The notes beneath the pieces are model-generated. The model was not told the origin of the DNA and searched no databases. It worked only from the letters and a program-made list of their open reading frames with translations. A stretch of 64,000 bases of DNA from positions 3,964,842-4,028,841 of the forward strand of contig CP096135.1 in assembly GCA_023213195.1 (NCBI GenBank), given 5' to 3'. Made by a program: the position numbers and the translations under genes. The DNA is from Sphingobacteriales bacterium JAD_PAG50586_3. GTDB taxonomy: Bacteria; Bacteroidota; Bacteroidia; CAMBQF01. Positions 21,152 to 30,787 of this stretch are shown here, in pieces (positions within the stretch are counted from its first letter, which is position 1; the number at the start of each line of letters is the position of its first letter).

Positions 21152-22070
21152 TATTGCACAACAAAAGAGTAGTAATATTTATAGGCGTCGTTTAGCTCGT
21201 TGCGGGGGAATTCAGTATCATTGGTATGGTCGCCATCGTTTGCATAAATACGGAAGAAGTTGGTAACACCGGGTGTAAATGCCGATGTGTTAAACACTAC
21301 GCGCCAAAACTGCACGTTGCCAAAACTAATATACGATGCATTAATTGCCGTAGCTCCGCCGGGGAAACCGTTTATAACCGTGTTAAAGCGCATTTTAACA
21401 TTAGTCAACGCCGACTGGGCCGTGCTATCATCATTTATTTGAAAGGCAAACTGGTACTGCGTATTAGGCTGTAAAATAAACGAGTTGTAAGGTATATCAT
21501 CCACACGGTTAGTATCAACCTGAATGTTGTTCATGTTAAGGCATAGGTAGCCAACAATGGTAGGTTCCTCGTTAGGCAGGGTAGCAACGGTGCCATCTTC
21601 GTTAGGTGCGCCGTTCATAATCCAGGTATTAATCTGGTTCATTTCTGTTGGTGTAAGTGGCTCTGCATATAAAGGCATGCGGCCCAGCACCTCATCATCA
21701 GTAACTAAACGCTCATGCAGCCAACTGTGCGCAGTATCGTAAGGCTTTACACGGTACATAAAATACCCTGTAGAATCTTCTTTTATAAGTGTATGGTAAA
21801 CCAATGATAAATACGTTGATTGAACGGTACGGAAATCGGGTTCAAAATTACCATCGTGGCAACCAGGGTTAGCGCAGCGTTGCGAAAATATATTACGGTG
21901 CAGCCCGGTAATACTATACGGGTTTATCGTATCGGCAGGCGGGTTGGTATTGCCGTAGTCAATATCATCGTAAGGATTATTCGGCGGGTCTTTTTACACG
22001 CCTCAAACGTAACAACACTAAGCACTGCAACAAATGCAAGAGCTATAAAAAATAGTTTTCCTGTTTTCAT
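21151..22070 (-). CDS. Lipoprotein with CxxxxCH haem-like motif, one frameshift
   Basis: About 306 residues from ATG 22070. Lipobox FEAC; after a lost A at 21991-21995 is restored the protein reads SQRCANPGCHDGNF, a C-x4-CH motif as in cytochrome-c-like or planctomycete-type cytochrome proteins of Bacteroidota. The C-terminal half is beta-rich. Haem binding is inferred only. One base separates it from the stop of the upstream DUF1501-like gene. Confidence 0.7.
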
Positions 22071-22071
22071 A

Positions 22072-23375
22072 TTACACAAAAGCAGCTTGTAAAGTTGAAC
22101 CCGGCAAGGCGGCATCGCCCGGTATTTCGTTGGCAAAACCTAAAATATCGGCAATGGTTGGTACAATATCAATACTCTGGCCCTGCACGGTGCTAATAAC
22201 CTGGTTTTGGTTTACCACACTCGGCGGACCTACCACCATACAGAATATCTCCCGCGATTTTTCATCACTGGTGTGGTCTAGCGCGTAACGGCCATAAGCA
22301 TCAACAATGCTATTGGCTTGTAGGTTACGGCCATGCTCGGGGGCTATAATCAAAATAGTATCGTTAGCCATGCCCGGTGTGCTTTGTATGGTTTGCCACA
22401 AGTGCCATACGGCATAATCAGCACGGCGCATGTTGGCGCAATACTCGGTAAAATTGGTGTGTGCAATATCTACGCCCTGCATGTTTACCACTAACAGCTC
22501 GGGTTTGTATTGTTGAATTACTTTCTCGGCAAACAAAATATTGTAGCTGTCGCCATTCATGTTTTGCTGGCCAATGCCCCAAGGGTTGTTAAGCGCGCCC
22601 GACGAAGCATCGTTATAAAGGCCCTTTAAAAACTGTTGCAGGTTGTAGTTGTCTTCGGCAGTATTTACCACGCCGGCATCGCCGGCGGTATATTGATTTG
22701 AAAAATTATTATTTAAAAAATCGCGATAGCCACCGGCCTTTGCCAAATCGCCCTGGCTAAATTGCTTTGGGTTACTCATAACCGTAGCAATAGTAGGGTC
22801 AAACATGGTGGTAGGCTGTATGTAGTTAGCGCCATAATCAGCACCATAGCCCTGAAATTTGCTGTAATTAAGCGCAGGGTAAGGCCCTAGTTGGTTAGAC
22901 ACCCACCATGCGTTTAAAGCAGATTGCGATGGTGTATTGTGCTTACGGTATAACTCAAAAACTGTTGGAAATTCAGGGTTTGATTTAAGGTTTAAGTCCA
23001 CATCGTTATAACGGCCTGTAACAGCAGTAGTGTGGCCATTGTAGTGGCCTGTTGGGCCTTGGGCATACCTAAACTCTTTGTACAGCGTACCCAGCGTTTG
23101 CAGACGTTGCCCACCTACAGGCAGGTTGGGTATTGCCGATGCAATATCGGGCGATAGACTCTCATTACCCACCAACATATTGGGCATAATATTGCCCTCT
23201 GCTTTTTGAATACTTTCGAAATTACGTACCCCGCCGGCAAATAAACAAAACACTACGTGGTTAGCTTTGCGTGCGCCGCTGGCAGCAAACAAACGGCCCG
23301 ATGGTAGTATGTAAGGGGCAGCAATGGCACCTGCAGCCACCAGCCCTGTTGTTTTTAAAAATTCCTTCTCTTCAT
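22072..23375 (-). CDS. Tat-exported DUF1501/alkaline-phosphatase-superfamily protein, one frameshift
   Basis: About 434 residues. Restoring a lost G at 23364-23365 gives the Tat signal MKRREFLKTTGLVAAGAIAA (RRxFLK). The rest is of the sulfatase/DUF1501 type: NHVVFCLFAGGVRNFESIQK near the mature start, GHYNGHTTAVTGRYNDVD, and LIIAPEHGRNLQ with a metal-binding-type His. DUF1501 proteins have the alkaline-phosphatase fold with incomplete metal sites; catalytic activity is uncertain. Third gene in the operon, and the only Tat substrate. Confidence 0.78.
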
Positions 23376-23386
23376 ATCTCTTGGGC

Positions 23387-23875
23387 TTAGTAATAACGGT
23401 ATTCGTCTGATGTTAAAAACGCGTAGTATATCAACTCGGGGGTAATGGTTTGGTCGGCTTGTATAAGCTGGTTCATCTTCCACAGTTCAAACTCGCCGGG
23501 CTCTCGGTTATAAAATTTTTTGTACGTATTGGTTACAAAAAGGTCAACATCAGCCAACATTGTTTGTTGCGTTGGCAACTGCACTCCGGGGGCGTTAAGC
23601 ATGTTTTTTATAATGATGTCTTCTACCAGTTTTTTATCGCCAAAGGCCAAATAAGCCAGCGATAGTTTGGTTAAATAGTTTTGCGGTATGGTTGTACCAA
23701 AAATGTCAGAATAAGCAATTGATACAAATTCTGTAGTGGTTTTTACGTTGTTTTTAGATGCGGAGCTTTGTACCACATCAACATCATCAACCCCAAAAAC
23801 ATATTCCTTTTTACAGGCTGATAATAGCAGAGGTATTATTGCTATTAATGCTAAATATTTTATTGTCTTTTTCAT
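23387..23875 (-). CDS. Small lipoprotein of the DUF1501-like operon
   Basis: 162 residues from ATG 23875. Lipobox LSAC followed by KKEY. A helical C-terminal half with TNTYKKFYNREPGEFELWK, similar in style to the repeats of the upstream lipoprotein. Starts two bases after that gene's stop (TAATATG region). Unknown function. Confidence 0.7.
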   Translation of the reverse strand: MKKTIKYLALIAIIPLLLSACKKEYVFGVDDVDVVQSSASKNNVKTTTEFVSIAYSDIFGTTIPQNYLTKLSLAYLAFGDKKLVEDIIIKNMLNAPGVQLPTQQTMLADVDLFVTNTYKKFYNREPGEFELWKMNQLIQADQTITPELIYYAFLTSDEYRYY

Positions 23876-23876
23876 A

Positions 23877-24761
23877 TTATAATCCAACATACTCGTCTAA
23901 CGACAGGATGTCTTTTTGTAATTGTTTATAATCATCGTTGTTTTTGTACCGCTCGCCAAAATAGGTTTGCTCTGCCGATGTAGGCTCGCGGAAAAGGTAG
24001 CGGGTAAACAAATCGCGCACCTGCCCCTCGTAGTAATTAGTGCTGGCAAAAAACAAGTCAACATATTCTTCTTTGCTATCAGCTATTTCAAAAAATACGG
24101 TAGAGGGAAAACCATCTACACACAAAATTCCAGCATCCAATTCAGCCTCGGTAGGGTAACGGTAATAGAAGTTTTGGAATAACGATGCCACAAAGTTTAA
24201 GCTGCCCATGTTAATACCATCGTAAGCAAAATTTTGCACGGCCCTTTTGTGCATTTCTTTAACGGTAATGGTGCCGCTTTGCATATCGTCTACAGCATCC
24301 ATCCATGCATTAATACGGGCCAGCTCCATAGTAACATACGGCCAAAACTGTTGCTGTGCCTGGTTTTGCAGTATAATGTTGTAAGCAAAAATTTGGGTTT
24401 GATAGTCTAACGAGTCGGAGCTGTTAAGGTAATTTTCTTCAGCAATACGAAATAAGCGGTTGTAGTAGCCCGGCTTGGCGGTAATTAAGTCTATAACCTG
24501 CCCACGGCTTTGTACCGATAGGTTGCCCGCGACAAGAATATCATACGCCTCTGTAAACTCAGCAGGGGTACATTCGCGGCCCAGTATGCTAATATACAGT
24601 CGGTTTACATAGGTTTCTTTGGTAATGTTGTTTATGGTACTATCGGGTGGCGGCTGGTTGCCGTCAATTATCTCCTCTTTAGTACATGCCGAAAACGCTA
24701 ACACAATGGCTACCATTGCGCTAAAAGCAATAAGCTTGTAATTGAGTAAAAATGACCTCAT
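23877..24761 (-). CDS. Lipoprotein, first gene of the DUF1501-like operon
   Basis: 294 residues from ATG 24761. Lipobox FSAC. Helical repeats of the form YVNRLYISILGRECTPAEFT and LFTRYLFREPTSAEQTYFGE, a build resembling the DUF1549/DUF1800-type partners found next to DUF1501 genes. Unknown function; it probably works with the Tat protein at the cell surface. Confidence 0.7.
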   Translation of the reverse strand: MRSFLLNYKLIAFSAMVAIVLAFSACTKEEIIDGNQPPPDSTINNITKETYVNRLYISILGRECTPAEFTEAYDILVAGNLSVQSRGQVIDLITAKPGYYNRLFRIAEENYLNSSDSLDYQTQIFAYNIILQNQAQQQFWPYVTMELARINAWMDAVDDMQSGTITVKEMHKRAVQNFAYDGINMGSLNFVASLFQNFYYRYPTEAELDAGILCVDGFPSTVFFEIADSKEEYVDLFFASTNYYEGQVRDLFTRYLFREPTSAEQTYFGERYKNNDDYKQLQKDILSLDEYVGL

Positions 24762-24981
24762 GTGTTGTTTAATATTACTGTGCAATTTAGCAAATTCTAA
24801 GCCAATTTACAACTAGTTGACAGTTCTCAGTTGCCTGTTGCCAGTAGTGCTTAATTAACTAATAGTTGACTGGTTATTATCGGGAGGGTTTAAAGGCGAA
24901 ATGTTAAGGTTTTGTTAAGTCCATTATACTGCCGTAATATTCTCGACAAATGCTTAAAAACATAACCACGCTTTAACCCGC

Positions 24982-25226
24982 AGGGCTGTAATTTTTTTGC
25001 AAAATGAACTTGACAATTTATATTTTTTCCACTGATAATTTCCGATAACTATTTTAAAGATCTCCCATTCTAAGGAGAGTGGATTTTGATGGCAGTCAAA
25101 AGACGAGGGATTTTTCCGATTAAACATTAAATATCTGCCATTATAAATTAAATGGGGCTGTAAGAAAATTTTACAAAATGAACTTGACAGATTATATTTT
25201 TCGCACTGATAATTTCCGATAAAACT
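24982..25226. repeat. Imperfect direct repeat of about 70 bp, two copies
   Basis: Copies at about 24982-25050 and 25154-25226, sharing AAAATGAACTTGACA and CACTGATAATTTCCGATAA blocks. They fill the 650-base gap between the lipoprotein operon and the DUF6132 gene. An open frame of 119 codons crosses them on the minus strand, but it consists of the repeat itself and is not accepted as a gene. Confidence 0.7.
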
Positions 25227-25337
25227 ACACTTCCTATTGAGAGAAAGCACGCCACTAAAAACCAATAAATAGGGCAAGGTATCGCTTAAAAAACGGGCAG
25301 GCATAAAAGGCATTTTCGGTTGTCGGTTTTCTTAATG

Positions 25338-25369
25338 CAAAGATACAACCACGGCAGGGCCTTTGTCAA
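25338..25369 (-). promoter_or_regulatory. Strong Bacteroidota-type promoter, leftward
   Basis: On the minus strand: TTGAC at 25369-25365, 19-21 base spacer, TATCTTTG at 25345-25338. An almost identical element is at 58038-58069. It points into the gene-less direct-repeat region. Confidence 0.55.
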
Positions 25370-25415
25370 GATGTTTTTACTACCTCATAAAAGCCTAGCC
25401 GGCAGCAATGCCATT

Positions 25416-25607
25416 TCATTTTTCTTTTTTAAACATACTGAATAATAACCCGCCCATTACCGCCCCATATAAGGTGCTGTTTAAAGGCTTGGATGTTATG
25501 GCGCAGGTACCACTGGCGCAGCCAATGTTGGTATAATATAAATACCCCGCAATGGCGCCAACAACAATACCAATTATAGTAAGCTTATGTTTGATGATAT
25601 ATTGCAT
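25416..25607 (-). CDS. DUF6132-family small membrane protein
   Basis: 63 residues with two membrane segments (IIGIVVGAIAGYLYYTNIGC and LYGAVMGGLLFSMF) and the family's central IGCASGTCAITS motif with two Cys. Function unknown; found widely in Bacteroidota. Confidence 0.8.
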   Translation of the reverse strand: MQYIIKHKLTIIGIVVGAIAGYLYYTNIGCASGTCAITSKPLNSTLYGAVMGGLLFSMFKKEK

Positions 25608-25661
25608 TGGTACAAAAGTGCAACAATTTATAAAGGCGTACGGCTACTTTTGTTACATAGC

Positions 25662-25690
25662 AAAAAGCCCCTCAAATTGAGGGGCCTTCA
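25662..25690 (-). terminator. Rho-independent terminator for fumC
   Basis: GCCCCTCAAATTGAGGGGC stem-loop with a T-run on the minus strand, 22 bases after the fumarase stop. Confidence 0.85.
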
Positions 25691-25711
25691 TTATGAATTA
25701 TGAATTTTGAA

Positions 25712-27097
25712 TTACCCTATCATTTTTTTAGGATCTACCCAGGCGGTAAATTCTTCGTCGGTTAGGTAGCCAAGGTCTATGGCAGCTTTGCGAAGCGTAA
25801 GGTTTTCTTTATGGGCTTTTTTGGCAATTTTAGCGGCCTTTTCGTACCCAATGTGTGGGTTTAGGGCCGTTACCAACATTAGCGAGTTCTCCAAGTTGTT
25901 TTGGATAGAATCTAAGTTAGGCTCTATACCTACGGCGCAATGCTCGTTAAAGTTGTAGCAGGCATCGCCAATAAGGCGGGCAGCCATAAGGAAGTTATAG
26001 ATGATAACCGGTTTGAACACGTTCAATTCAAAATGCCCATTCATACCACCTACAGCAATTGCAGCATCGTTACCAATTACCTGCGCGCAAACCATAGTCA
26101 TAGCCTCGCACTGGGTTGGGTTTACCTTGCCCGGCATAATAGACGAACCCGGCTCGTTCTCGGGGATAAGAATCTCGCCAATGCCGCAACGTGGACCTGA
26201 TGCTAATAAGCGAACATCATTCGCTATCTTCATCAATGCAACGGCAACGGTTTTAAGCGCGCCCGATGCTTCTACCAGCGCATCATGGCTGGCAAGGGCT
26301 TCAAATTTATTTTCGGCAGTAACCATAGGTTGACCCGATAGTTCTGCAATGTATTTAGCCACCAACACATCGTACCCTTTTGGGGTGTTGATGCCTGTAC
26401 CAACGGCTGTGCCACCAAGGGCAAGTTCTGACAAATGCGCCAGCGAGTTTTTAATAGCACGGATACCATGGTCTAACTGCGACACATAGCCCGAAAACTC
26501 CTGACCAAGGGTAAGAGGCGTAGCATCCATTAAGTGGGTGCGGCCTATCTTAACAATGTCTTTAAAGGCTTCCGATTTAGCTTTCAGCGTATCACGCAGC
26601 GTTTCCATTCCCGGAATGGTCAATTCCATCAGCATTTTGTATGCTGCAATGTGCATAGCCGTTGGGAAGGTATCGTTAGACGATTGCGACTTGTTTACAT
26701 CATCGTTCGGGTGGATAAATTTCTTGTCCGATTGTAAGTCGCCACCGTTAAGCTCTTCAGCACGGTTAGATATAACCTCGTTCACATTCATGTTGCTTTG
26801 CGTGCCGCTACCGGTTTGCCATACAACTAGTGGAAATTCAGCATCAAGCTTGCCTTCTAAAATCTCGTCGCATACCTTGGCAATAAGGTCGGCTTTTTCG
26901 GCAGACAATACGCCTAAATCGCGGTTGGTATAGGCTGCGGCTTTTTTAAGGATAGCAAAGGCGCGGATAACCTCAATAGGCATGGTGTGGCCACCTATTT
27001 TAAAATTGTCTTTACTGCGTTGGGTTTGAGCGCCCCAGTACTTTTCGGAAGGCACCTCTACAGGGCCCATGGTATCGTGTTCTATACGGAATGACAT
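25712..27097 (-). CDS. fumC: Class II fumarate hydratase
   Basis: 461 residues, full length. Interconverts fumarate and malate in the TCA cycle. Seen: [38 protein letters not shown] and the superfamily signature [13 protein letters not shown]. Cytoplasmic homotetramer. Single gene with its own terminator. No breaks. Confidence 0.97.
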   Translation of the reverse strand: MSFRIEHDTMGPVEVPSEKYWGAQTQRSKDNFKIGGHTMPIEVIRAFAILKKAAAYTNRDLGVLSAEKADLIAKVCDEILEGKLDAEFPLVVWQTGSGTQSNMNVNEVISNRAEELNGGDLQSDKKFIHPNDDVNKSQSSNDTFPTAMHIAAYKMLMELTIPGMETLRDTLKAKSEAFKDIVKIGRTHLMDATPLTLGQEFSGYVSQLDHGIRAIKNSLAHLSELALGGTAVGTGINTPKGYDVLVAKYIAELSGQPMVTAENKFEALASHDALVEASGALKTVAVALMKIANDVRLLASGPRCGIGEILIPENEPGSSIMPGKVNPTQCEAMTMVCAQVIGNDAAIAVGGMNGHFELNVFKPVIIYNFLMAARLIGDACYNFNEHCAVGIEPNLDSIQNNLENSLMLVTALNPHIGYEKAAKIAKKAHKENLTLRKAAIDLGYLTDEEFTAWVDPKKMIG

Positions 27098-27189
27098 AAG
27101 ATTAATTTTGCCGCAAAAGTAATCAATTAGCTGATTGGTTGATTAGCTGATGGGCTAATGATTTTTTGTAGTATTTTAGCTGTAGAACT

Positions 27190-27879
27190 ATGAAACAATA
27201 CCTGACTATACTTTTTGCTTTAACAATAGCTACAGTAAGCTATTCTCAAACGCATCTTACGGGTGATTTTTACGAGTTGGGTGTTACGGGAGGTGTTAAC
27301 ACTCTATCATTTGGGGATAAAACAATTAAACCATACTATAAAAACCTGACCGGACATCAGGCAGGTATTAGCTTTACCTACAATTTCAACCATCCAAACG
27401 CGCTTATATTTTCGGTATTGTATGGTAAATATGGCTACCGCTTTAACCCTGCATTTGGGGGACTAACTATGTATGATACAAATACTGATACTTACATAGC
27501 AACTATGACACTGCCATTACTTTACACATATCGCTTTACATGGTGGCGCTTTCAGTTAGGTGCACAGGTTGGTTTGGTACAAAAAGCAATATTTAATTCA
27601 CTTGCAGTATGGGAGGATGACTCAGGACAAATTCAAACAATGAGGAATAACAGCAATGTTTGGCATAGCGATATAGCTACGGGCGTTTTACTTAATTATT
27701 CCCTTTGGAAATACCGGCTTAAACTATCTGCTAATTTTATCTACTCGTACACTTTTGCAATGGTAAATCCTAAAGATGCTTTCACTGTTTTCGGCAAGGG
27801 AGATTATCCTCACCCTAACAGCTATTTGTATTCGTTAGGGATTAATTATACGTTTGGAAAACGAGAGATAAATAATTAA
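27190..27879 (+). CDS. Outer-membrane beta-barrel protein
   Basis: 229 residues. Signal peptide MKQYLTILFALTIATVSYSQ, then alternating hydrophobic strands (ISFTYNFNHPNALIFSVLYG) and an aromatic C-terminus NYTFGKREINN. Fits the small OmpW/PorT-like barrels of Bacteroidota. Cargo or function unknown. Confidence 0.75.
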   Translation: MKQYLTILFALTIATVSYSQTHLTGDFYELGVTGGVNTLSFGDKTIKPYYKNLTGHQAGISFTYNFNHPNALIFSVLYGKYGYRFNPAFGGLTMYDTNTDTYIATMTLPLLYTYRFTWWRFQLGAQVGLVQKAIFNSLAVWEDDSGQIQTMRNNSNVWHSDIATGVLLNYSLWKYRLKLSANFIYSYTFAMVNPKDAFTVFGKGDYPHPNSYLYSLGINYTFGKREINN

Positions 27880-27884
27880 AATCC

Positions 27885-27935
27885 CTCCCCTCTTCGCTAT
27901 GCTCGAGGTACTCCCTTATTAAGGGAGAATTGTTT
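27885..27935. repeat. Dispersed palindromic intergenic repeat
   Basis: CCCTCCCCTCTTCG...GAGGTACTCCCTTATTAAGGGAG; member of the GGGAGTACC-containing family seen at 28440, 35885 and 57251. Confidence 0.6.
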
Positions 27936-27970
27936 CCTATATACGTGCTTTAGGTGTGTAATAAAGTTTA

Positions 27971-28357
27971 TTACTCCCCCTTCTCTAACGCCTTAATTTC
28001 ATTCTCTAACAACCGGGCTTTTACCAGCTTTTTAATAAGTGCTTTAGGCAGGGGTTTGGCGGGGTCAAACTGCAGGGTGCCGGTGCTGGTTTTGTAGGGT
28101 GCTATATCGTCGGCAAACTTAGCCATAGAACCATGGCTGGCTAAAAACAGGCTGTAGTGCTTTTTAAAGTTGCAATAATACACCAACATGCCCTTGTACA
28201 TAAAGGCGGGCATTTTGTAGCTTATAACCTCGTCAGCTTCCAGTGCTACAGATTGTATGGTTTCGCGCAGGGTTTCCATAGCCTTACGCATCTTTTCATC
28301 AGCAATAGCGGCAATGTAGGTATCTACATCTTTAGCGGTGGTGGTGTTCTTTGCCAT
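27971..28357 (-). CDS. DUF1801-family protein (YdhG/frataxin-like fold)
   Basis: 128 residues. DVDTYIAAIADEKMRKAMET, EVISYKMPAFMYKG and PKALIKKLVKARLLENE match DUF1801 (YdhG/YobT), sometimes annotated as iron chaperone because of a frataxin-like fold. No signal peptide. Stand-alone gene. Confidence 0.85.
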   Translation of the reverse strand: MAKNTTTAKDVDTYIAAIADEKMRKAMETLRETIQSVALEADEVISYKMPAFMYKGMLVYYCNFKKHYSLFLASHGSMAKFADDIAPYKTSTGTLQFDPAKPLPKALIKKLVKARLLENEIKALEKGE

Positions 28358-28439
28358 GCTTCAAAAATAGCAGTTAGGCTTAATATAGCAAAGGGGTGGT
28401 TGCGACAAAAGTAAGGGGTGAGAAAATCTCCTCACCCTT

Positions 28440-28566
28440 AAAATCCCTCCCCTCTGACATTCGTCAGAGGTACTCCCTTTAAAAGGGAGAGTTTTTCTAA
28501 ATGAAATATATTCCAAAATACGGACTCCCCCCGCAAAGCGGGGCACGCCCTCTTAGAGGAGGATTT
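28440..28566. repeat. Dispersed palindromic intergenic repeats
   Basis: Two adjacent elements: CCCTCCCCTCTGACATTCGTCAGAGGTACTCCC... and GACTCCCCCCGCAAAGCGGGG...GAGGAGGATTTTT. Internal inverted repeats; no coding content. Confidence 0.6.
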
Positions 28567-28568
28567 TT

Positions 28569-29091
28569 CTAACGAGTTCCGCCGGGTAGTTTTAGGTCGC
28601 CCTCTATGCCGCCATCCATGGGTTTGCCGGTAATGGCTGCAACGCCAATTTTTATCAGCGATACCATTTTGCCGTCTTTGGTGTCCCAGTAATGCACATC
28701 GGTGGGTTTAACCCTTATCAGTACCAGGTTTGGGTCTTCTTTTCCGCCGGGAAACCATGCTTTAATAAATCCATCCCAATACTTGTCAATACGCGCCTTA
28801 GTCGTAAACCTCTTCGGCAGTACCGTAAACAGAAAGGTAGTGACTGTCGCTCATTTTAGAGTATAGTAACTGCACCTTGTTACTCTCTTTTATCTCTTGG
28901 TCTTTGCTGCTGGCACGGTCGCTAAAAAACCAAATGTTACCCTCTTCGTCAACTTCTTGCGTACTCATAGGGCGGGTATCAAAAGGTTGTTGCTCCAGCT
29001 TGGTGCAAAACATACAAATATCAATATCTTCGGCCAGTTCTTTTAGCTTTTTAATGGCTTCTGCACCATGTAAATTTTGTGTGGTTCCCAT
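28569..29091 (-). CDS. Pyridoxamine 5'-phosphate oxidase-like FMN protein (general stress protein 26 type), one break
   Basis: About 174 residues from ATG 29091 (MGTTQNLHGAEAIKKLKEL). DIDICMFCT, DTRPMSTQEVDEEGNIWFFS and SVYGTAEEVYD match the split-barrel general stress protein family, which binds FMN. An apparent TAA at 28798-28800 is GAC-TAA-GG; removing the extra T gives DKARIDKYWDGFIKAWFPGG and continues to TAG at 28569, restoring the family's C-terminal half. Confidence 0.85.
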
Positions 29092-29225
29092 AGTAAAATG
29101 TGTTAAATTGGTTATTGTAGAGAACACCATAAAACAAACTATTGTTCAATATTTTTCGCCTGATGAAGCGCCTAATTGTGTAATTAGCTAATTACCTTAT
29201 CTTCGCAACTTATAACTTATCGTTA

Positions 29226-30096
29226 ATGATAAAATCAATGACAGGGTATGGCAAGGCCATAGCCGAGTTTGAAAAAAACAAATTACTGTTGAAATGCGCT
29301 CTGTTAATAGCAAGCAGCTAGACCTTAACGTGCGCATACCGGGCTTGTACCGAGAAAAAGAACTGGAGCTGCGCCAAATAATTGCCCAAAAACCGAGCGT
29401 GGTAAAATTGATTTCTCCATATCGCTTGATAATTCTAACGATGATAAAAGTGTAGCCCTAAACCGCCATTTGGTTAAGGCTTATTTTGATGAGCTTAAGG
29501 TTATAACCTTTGAAACAGGCCAGCACCATGTTGACTATGTTGGCATTATTAGCAAGCTGCCCGAGGTGTGGAATACCACCCGCCCCGAGCTTACTGAACA
29601 GGAGTGGCTGGTTGTAAAACACGCCGCTGAAAAGGCCCTGCATTTGTTTGACGAATTCCGCATTGCCGAAGGCGATAACCTACAACACGATTTACGCCAG
29701 CGTATAGGCAACCTGCAAAAGTTACTTAACGATATTAAACCCCACGAAATACGCCGCACCGAGGCTTATAAGCTACGCCTTGAACAAAAAGTAAAAGATG
29801 CTGTTGGGGCCGATTTTATTGATGCTAATCGCTTAGAACAGGAGCTTATCTACTACATAGAAAAAATTGATATTACCGAAGAAAAAGTAAGGCTGGCAAG
29901 CCACCTTACCTACTTTATAGATACCATGGCCGGCACAGATAATAATGGCCGCAAACTGGGCTTTATATCGCAAGAGATTGGCCGCGAGATTAACACCATT
30001 GGCTCTAAAGCTAACGATGCCGATATGCAAAAGCTGGTGGTTATTATGAAGGATGAATTGGAGAAGATTAAGGAGCAACTACTTAATGTACTATAA
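29226..30096 (+). CDS. YicC-family endoribonuclease, two frameshifts
   Basis: About 290 residues from ATG 29226 (MIKSMTGYGKA, the family's invariant start). Later RSVNSKQLDLNVRIPG and the C-terminal NTIGSKANDADMQKLVVIMK are also diagnostic. The family is a stress-related endoribonuclease. Breaks are lost A's in the runs at 29272-29278 and 29388-29392. The gene lies 20-30 bases upstream of gmk, a common pairing in Bacteria. Confidence 0.9.
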
Positions 30097-30116
30097 TTCA
30101 GAATGCAAAATGCACA

Positions 30117-30704
30117 ATGAATAATAATATGAGTACACCGCAAAACAAACTGGTAATTGTAGCTGCCCCATCGGGTGCGGGAAAAACCACTATTGTGCAC
30201 CATTTGTTGCAAATAATACCCGAGCTGGAATTCTCCGTATCGGCTACTACCCGCGAGCAACGACATAACGAGCGCCACGGGGTAGATTATTACTACATTA
30301 CCAAAGAAGAATTCCACCGCAGGATAGAAAACAACGAGTTTTTGGAGTGGGAAGAGGTATATGGCGGTAATTTTTACGGCACCTTAAAGTCTGAGCTAGA
30401 CCGTATATGGGCCAAGGGCCACCACGTTATTTTTGATATTGATGTTGTGGGTGGCCTGCGCTTAAAAGAGTTATATCCTGAAAATTCATTGTCGGTGTTT
30501 ATCATGCCGCCATCTGTAGAGGCACTAGAGCAACGGCTGCGCGGACGAGGTACTGAAACTCCTGCCAATCTGGCTATGCGTGTAGAAAAAGCCGCGCACG
30601 AAATGGGCTATTCAGGTAAGTTTGATATTACCATTGTTAACGCCAACCTAAACCAAAGCCTACCCGAAGCCGAGAATATTGTAAGGGCTTTTTTGGGGGT
30701 ATAG
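30117..30704 (+). CDS. gmk: Guanylate kinase
   Basis: 195 residues. Phosphorylates GMP to GDP. P-loop APSGAGKTT, SATTREQRHNERHGVDYYYI (GMP site) and GRGTETPANLAMRVEKA (lid). Another start at 30129 (MSTPQNKLVIV) is equally plausible. Probably co-transcribed with the YicC gene. Confidence 0.96.
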   Translation: MNNNMSTPQNKLVIVAAPSGAGKTTIVHHLLQIIPELEFSVSATTREQRHNERHGVDYYYITKEEFHRRIENNEFLEWEEVYGGNFYGTLKSELDRIWAKGHHVIFDIDVVGGLRLKELYPENSLSVFIMPPSVEALEQRLRGRGTETPANLAMRVEKAAHEMGYSGKFDITIVNANLNQSLPEAENIVRAFLGV

Positions 30705-30787
30705 TTGTCAGTTCCCCGTTCCCGTTCCCGGTAAATTTCTATACGTTATACGCTGCAAGCTATACGCTATAATCGCTATATTTGAAT

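Noticed and set aside
24954..25313. Open frame of 119 codons on the minus strand
   Set aside because: It is made of the two direct-repeat copies (IGNYQ...SSSFCK appears twice) and has no start signal or family; it is a by-product of the repeat.
29226..30096. YicC, pdhC, proA, carA and others as true pseudogenes
   Set aside because: The remaining sequence is well conserved and the breaks are single-base changes in runs or at a shared motif; error is far more likely than parallel decay of core genes.
30777..30784. TATATTTG promoter -7 box before the SGNH hydrolase
   Set aside because: No TTG at the right distance upstream, and it ends only three bases before the ATG; kept as chance unless leaderless transcription is shown. 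The same holds for TATATTTG at 52353-52360 before the antitoxin.
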